From contig CAJTNJ010000005.1 of NCBI GenBank assembly GCA_910577565.1, positions 32,711 through 96,710 on the forward strand: a DNA stretch of 64,000 nt, written 5' to 3'. The translations under genes were made by a program, and so were the position numbers. Numbering within the stretch: the stretch's first letter is position 1; every line of letters begins with the position of its first letter. Positions 63,551 through 64,000 of this stretch are shown piece after piece. The notes under the pieces are model-generated. The model ran no database searches. It was not told the origin of the DNA and saw nothing but the letters and a program-made list of their open reading frames with translations. Source of the DNA: an uncultured Oscillospiraceae bacterium. GTDB taxonomy: Bacteria; Bacillota; Clostridia; Oscillospirales; Ruminococcaceae.

Positions 63551-64000
63551 GAACAATAAATGGAGCAGAAGTAATAGTAAAGAAACAAGCAAATGAGCTT
63601 GAAGAAAATGAAAAAGGTAAGATAATTAATTGTCATTCCATAGGTAATGTGACAGTGATTGGCAATAATACGTTGGATGCAGTAGGAAATGGAAAAGTGC
63701 TAAATAAAAAGAAAGTGGTAACAGGAACAATAATGGGTATATTGTTAGCAGGAACAGCAGGAGGAGTAGCTTTCGGAACTGTAGGTTTTGATAAAGCAGG
63801 AAATACTTTAAAAAATGCATGGGATAGCGTGAAAACATTCTTAAATGAAAAGGTAACGACAAATTCAGACTATAAAAATGTCATAGGAGCTTTAATTGCT
63901 TTTGGAATAGCAGCAATCATAATAATAATTCCAATAGAATTTCACAAAAAGAATCATATAGATATTCCGATAGGAGGATTTGTAGGATACAATGGTGGAA
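63262..64000 (+). CDS. GLUG-repeat surface protein, continuation in the -1 frame (partial)
   Basis: From GTA at 63262 the -1 frame stays open for 246 codons to the window end. It has four more GLUG units (VGGFVGINCNGTIATC, VGGFVGGNNGGTINDC, VGGFVGKDEGTINGAE), then a helical link (KQANELEENEKGKI), a hydrophobic segment (VVTGTIMGILLAGTAGGVAF), a helical stretch (NTLKNAWDSVKTFLNEKV), a second hydrophobic segment (VIGALIAFGIAAIIIIIPIE) and, at the very end, another GLUG unit (IGGFVGYNGG). It has no ribosome site of its own, so it is expressed only by frameshifting or was broken by an indel. The membrane segments would anchor the protein. Confidence 0.75.

Noticed and set aside
62381..63862. Leucine/histidine-rich minus-strand ORFs opposite the GLUG repeats
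   Set aside because: They are antisense shadows of the repeats and show only the repeat periodicity.

Overview
The window is AT-rich chromosomal DNA from a low-GC Gram-positive anaerobe, most likely a member of class Clostridia. The evidence is the gene set and gene order: a Rex redox regulator, AddAB instead of RecBCD, MecA, a GT4 diacylglycerol-type glycosyltransferase, FeoAB, and the Firmicutes order SRP RNA - dnaX - ybaB - recR - smpB - ssrA. Shine-Dalgarno sequences are strong (GGAGG types) and TTG starts occur. No tRNA or rRNA gene and no CRISPR array was seen.

Layout. 1-1464: the start of rex (cut by the window edge) behind isocitrate dehydrogenase, both on the minus strand. 1564-2437: two abutting transposase wrecks (IS1-like and IS481-like). 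2579-6023: a GT4 glycosyltransferase and a solitary ilvD. 6735-12289: a rearranged block in which an ABC exporter is bracketed by IS5 scraps and by two copies of the 3' end of a degenerate P-type ATPase-like gene, followed by rlmB. 12371-13111: an IS1-like remnant. 13399-17618: a GNAT enzyme and a large secreted autolysin (amidase, ricin-type repeats, glucosaminidase). 17768-23382: a minus-strand run with a HAD phosphatase, a RibD-C-type reductase, and a compact cluster of leaderless sugar-binding-type protein, GH13 enzyme and Zn-dehydrogenase. 23602-25353: a second ABC exporter behind a good promoter and a perfect hairpin. 27020-29370: feoAB iron uptake. 30521-31665: a decayed IS5-family element. 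31922-39839: housekeeping genes rpe, mecA, a membrane-anchored glycoside-hydrolase-like protein, phosphoglucomutase, cysK, a membrane protein and citrate synthase. 40571-47400: addBA. 47883-53431: a split chromate-type transporter, an SsuABC/ThiXYZ-like importer and guaA. 53546-57207: an accessory stretch with a nonsense-interrupted GNAT between direct repeats, a TfoX-N protein, a Vat-like xenobiotic acetyltransferase, orphan ORFs and an IS5 remnant. 57312-60972: SRP RNA, dnaX, ybaB, recR, smpB and tmRNA. 61371-64000: GLUG-repeat surface protein genes, one decayed on the minus strand and one on the plus strand interrupted by a frameshift at a classical A AAA AAG slippery heptamer and running off the window.

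How the genes work together. Citrate synthase and isocitrate dehydrogenase imply the oxidative half of a partial TCA cycle for 2-oxoglutarate/glutamate synthesis, and placing rex directly behind icd ties this to the NADH/NAD ratio. Phosphoglucomutase, the GH13 enzyme and the binding protein suggest intracellular glucan or maltodextrin handling. smpB-ssrA and recR-dnaX-addAB cover ribosome rescue and DNA repair. Many decayed transposases (IS1-like of two related subtypes, IS5-like, IS481-like) lie between conserved genes; every copy seen is broken, so the genome appears to have had IS bursts that are now dead or mobilised only in trans.
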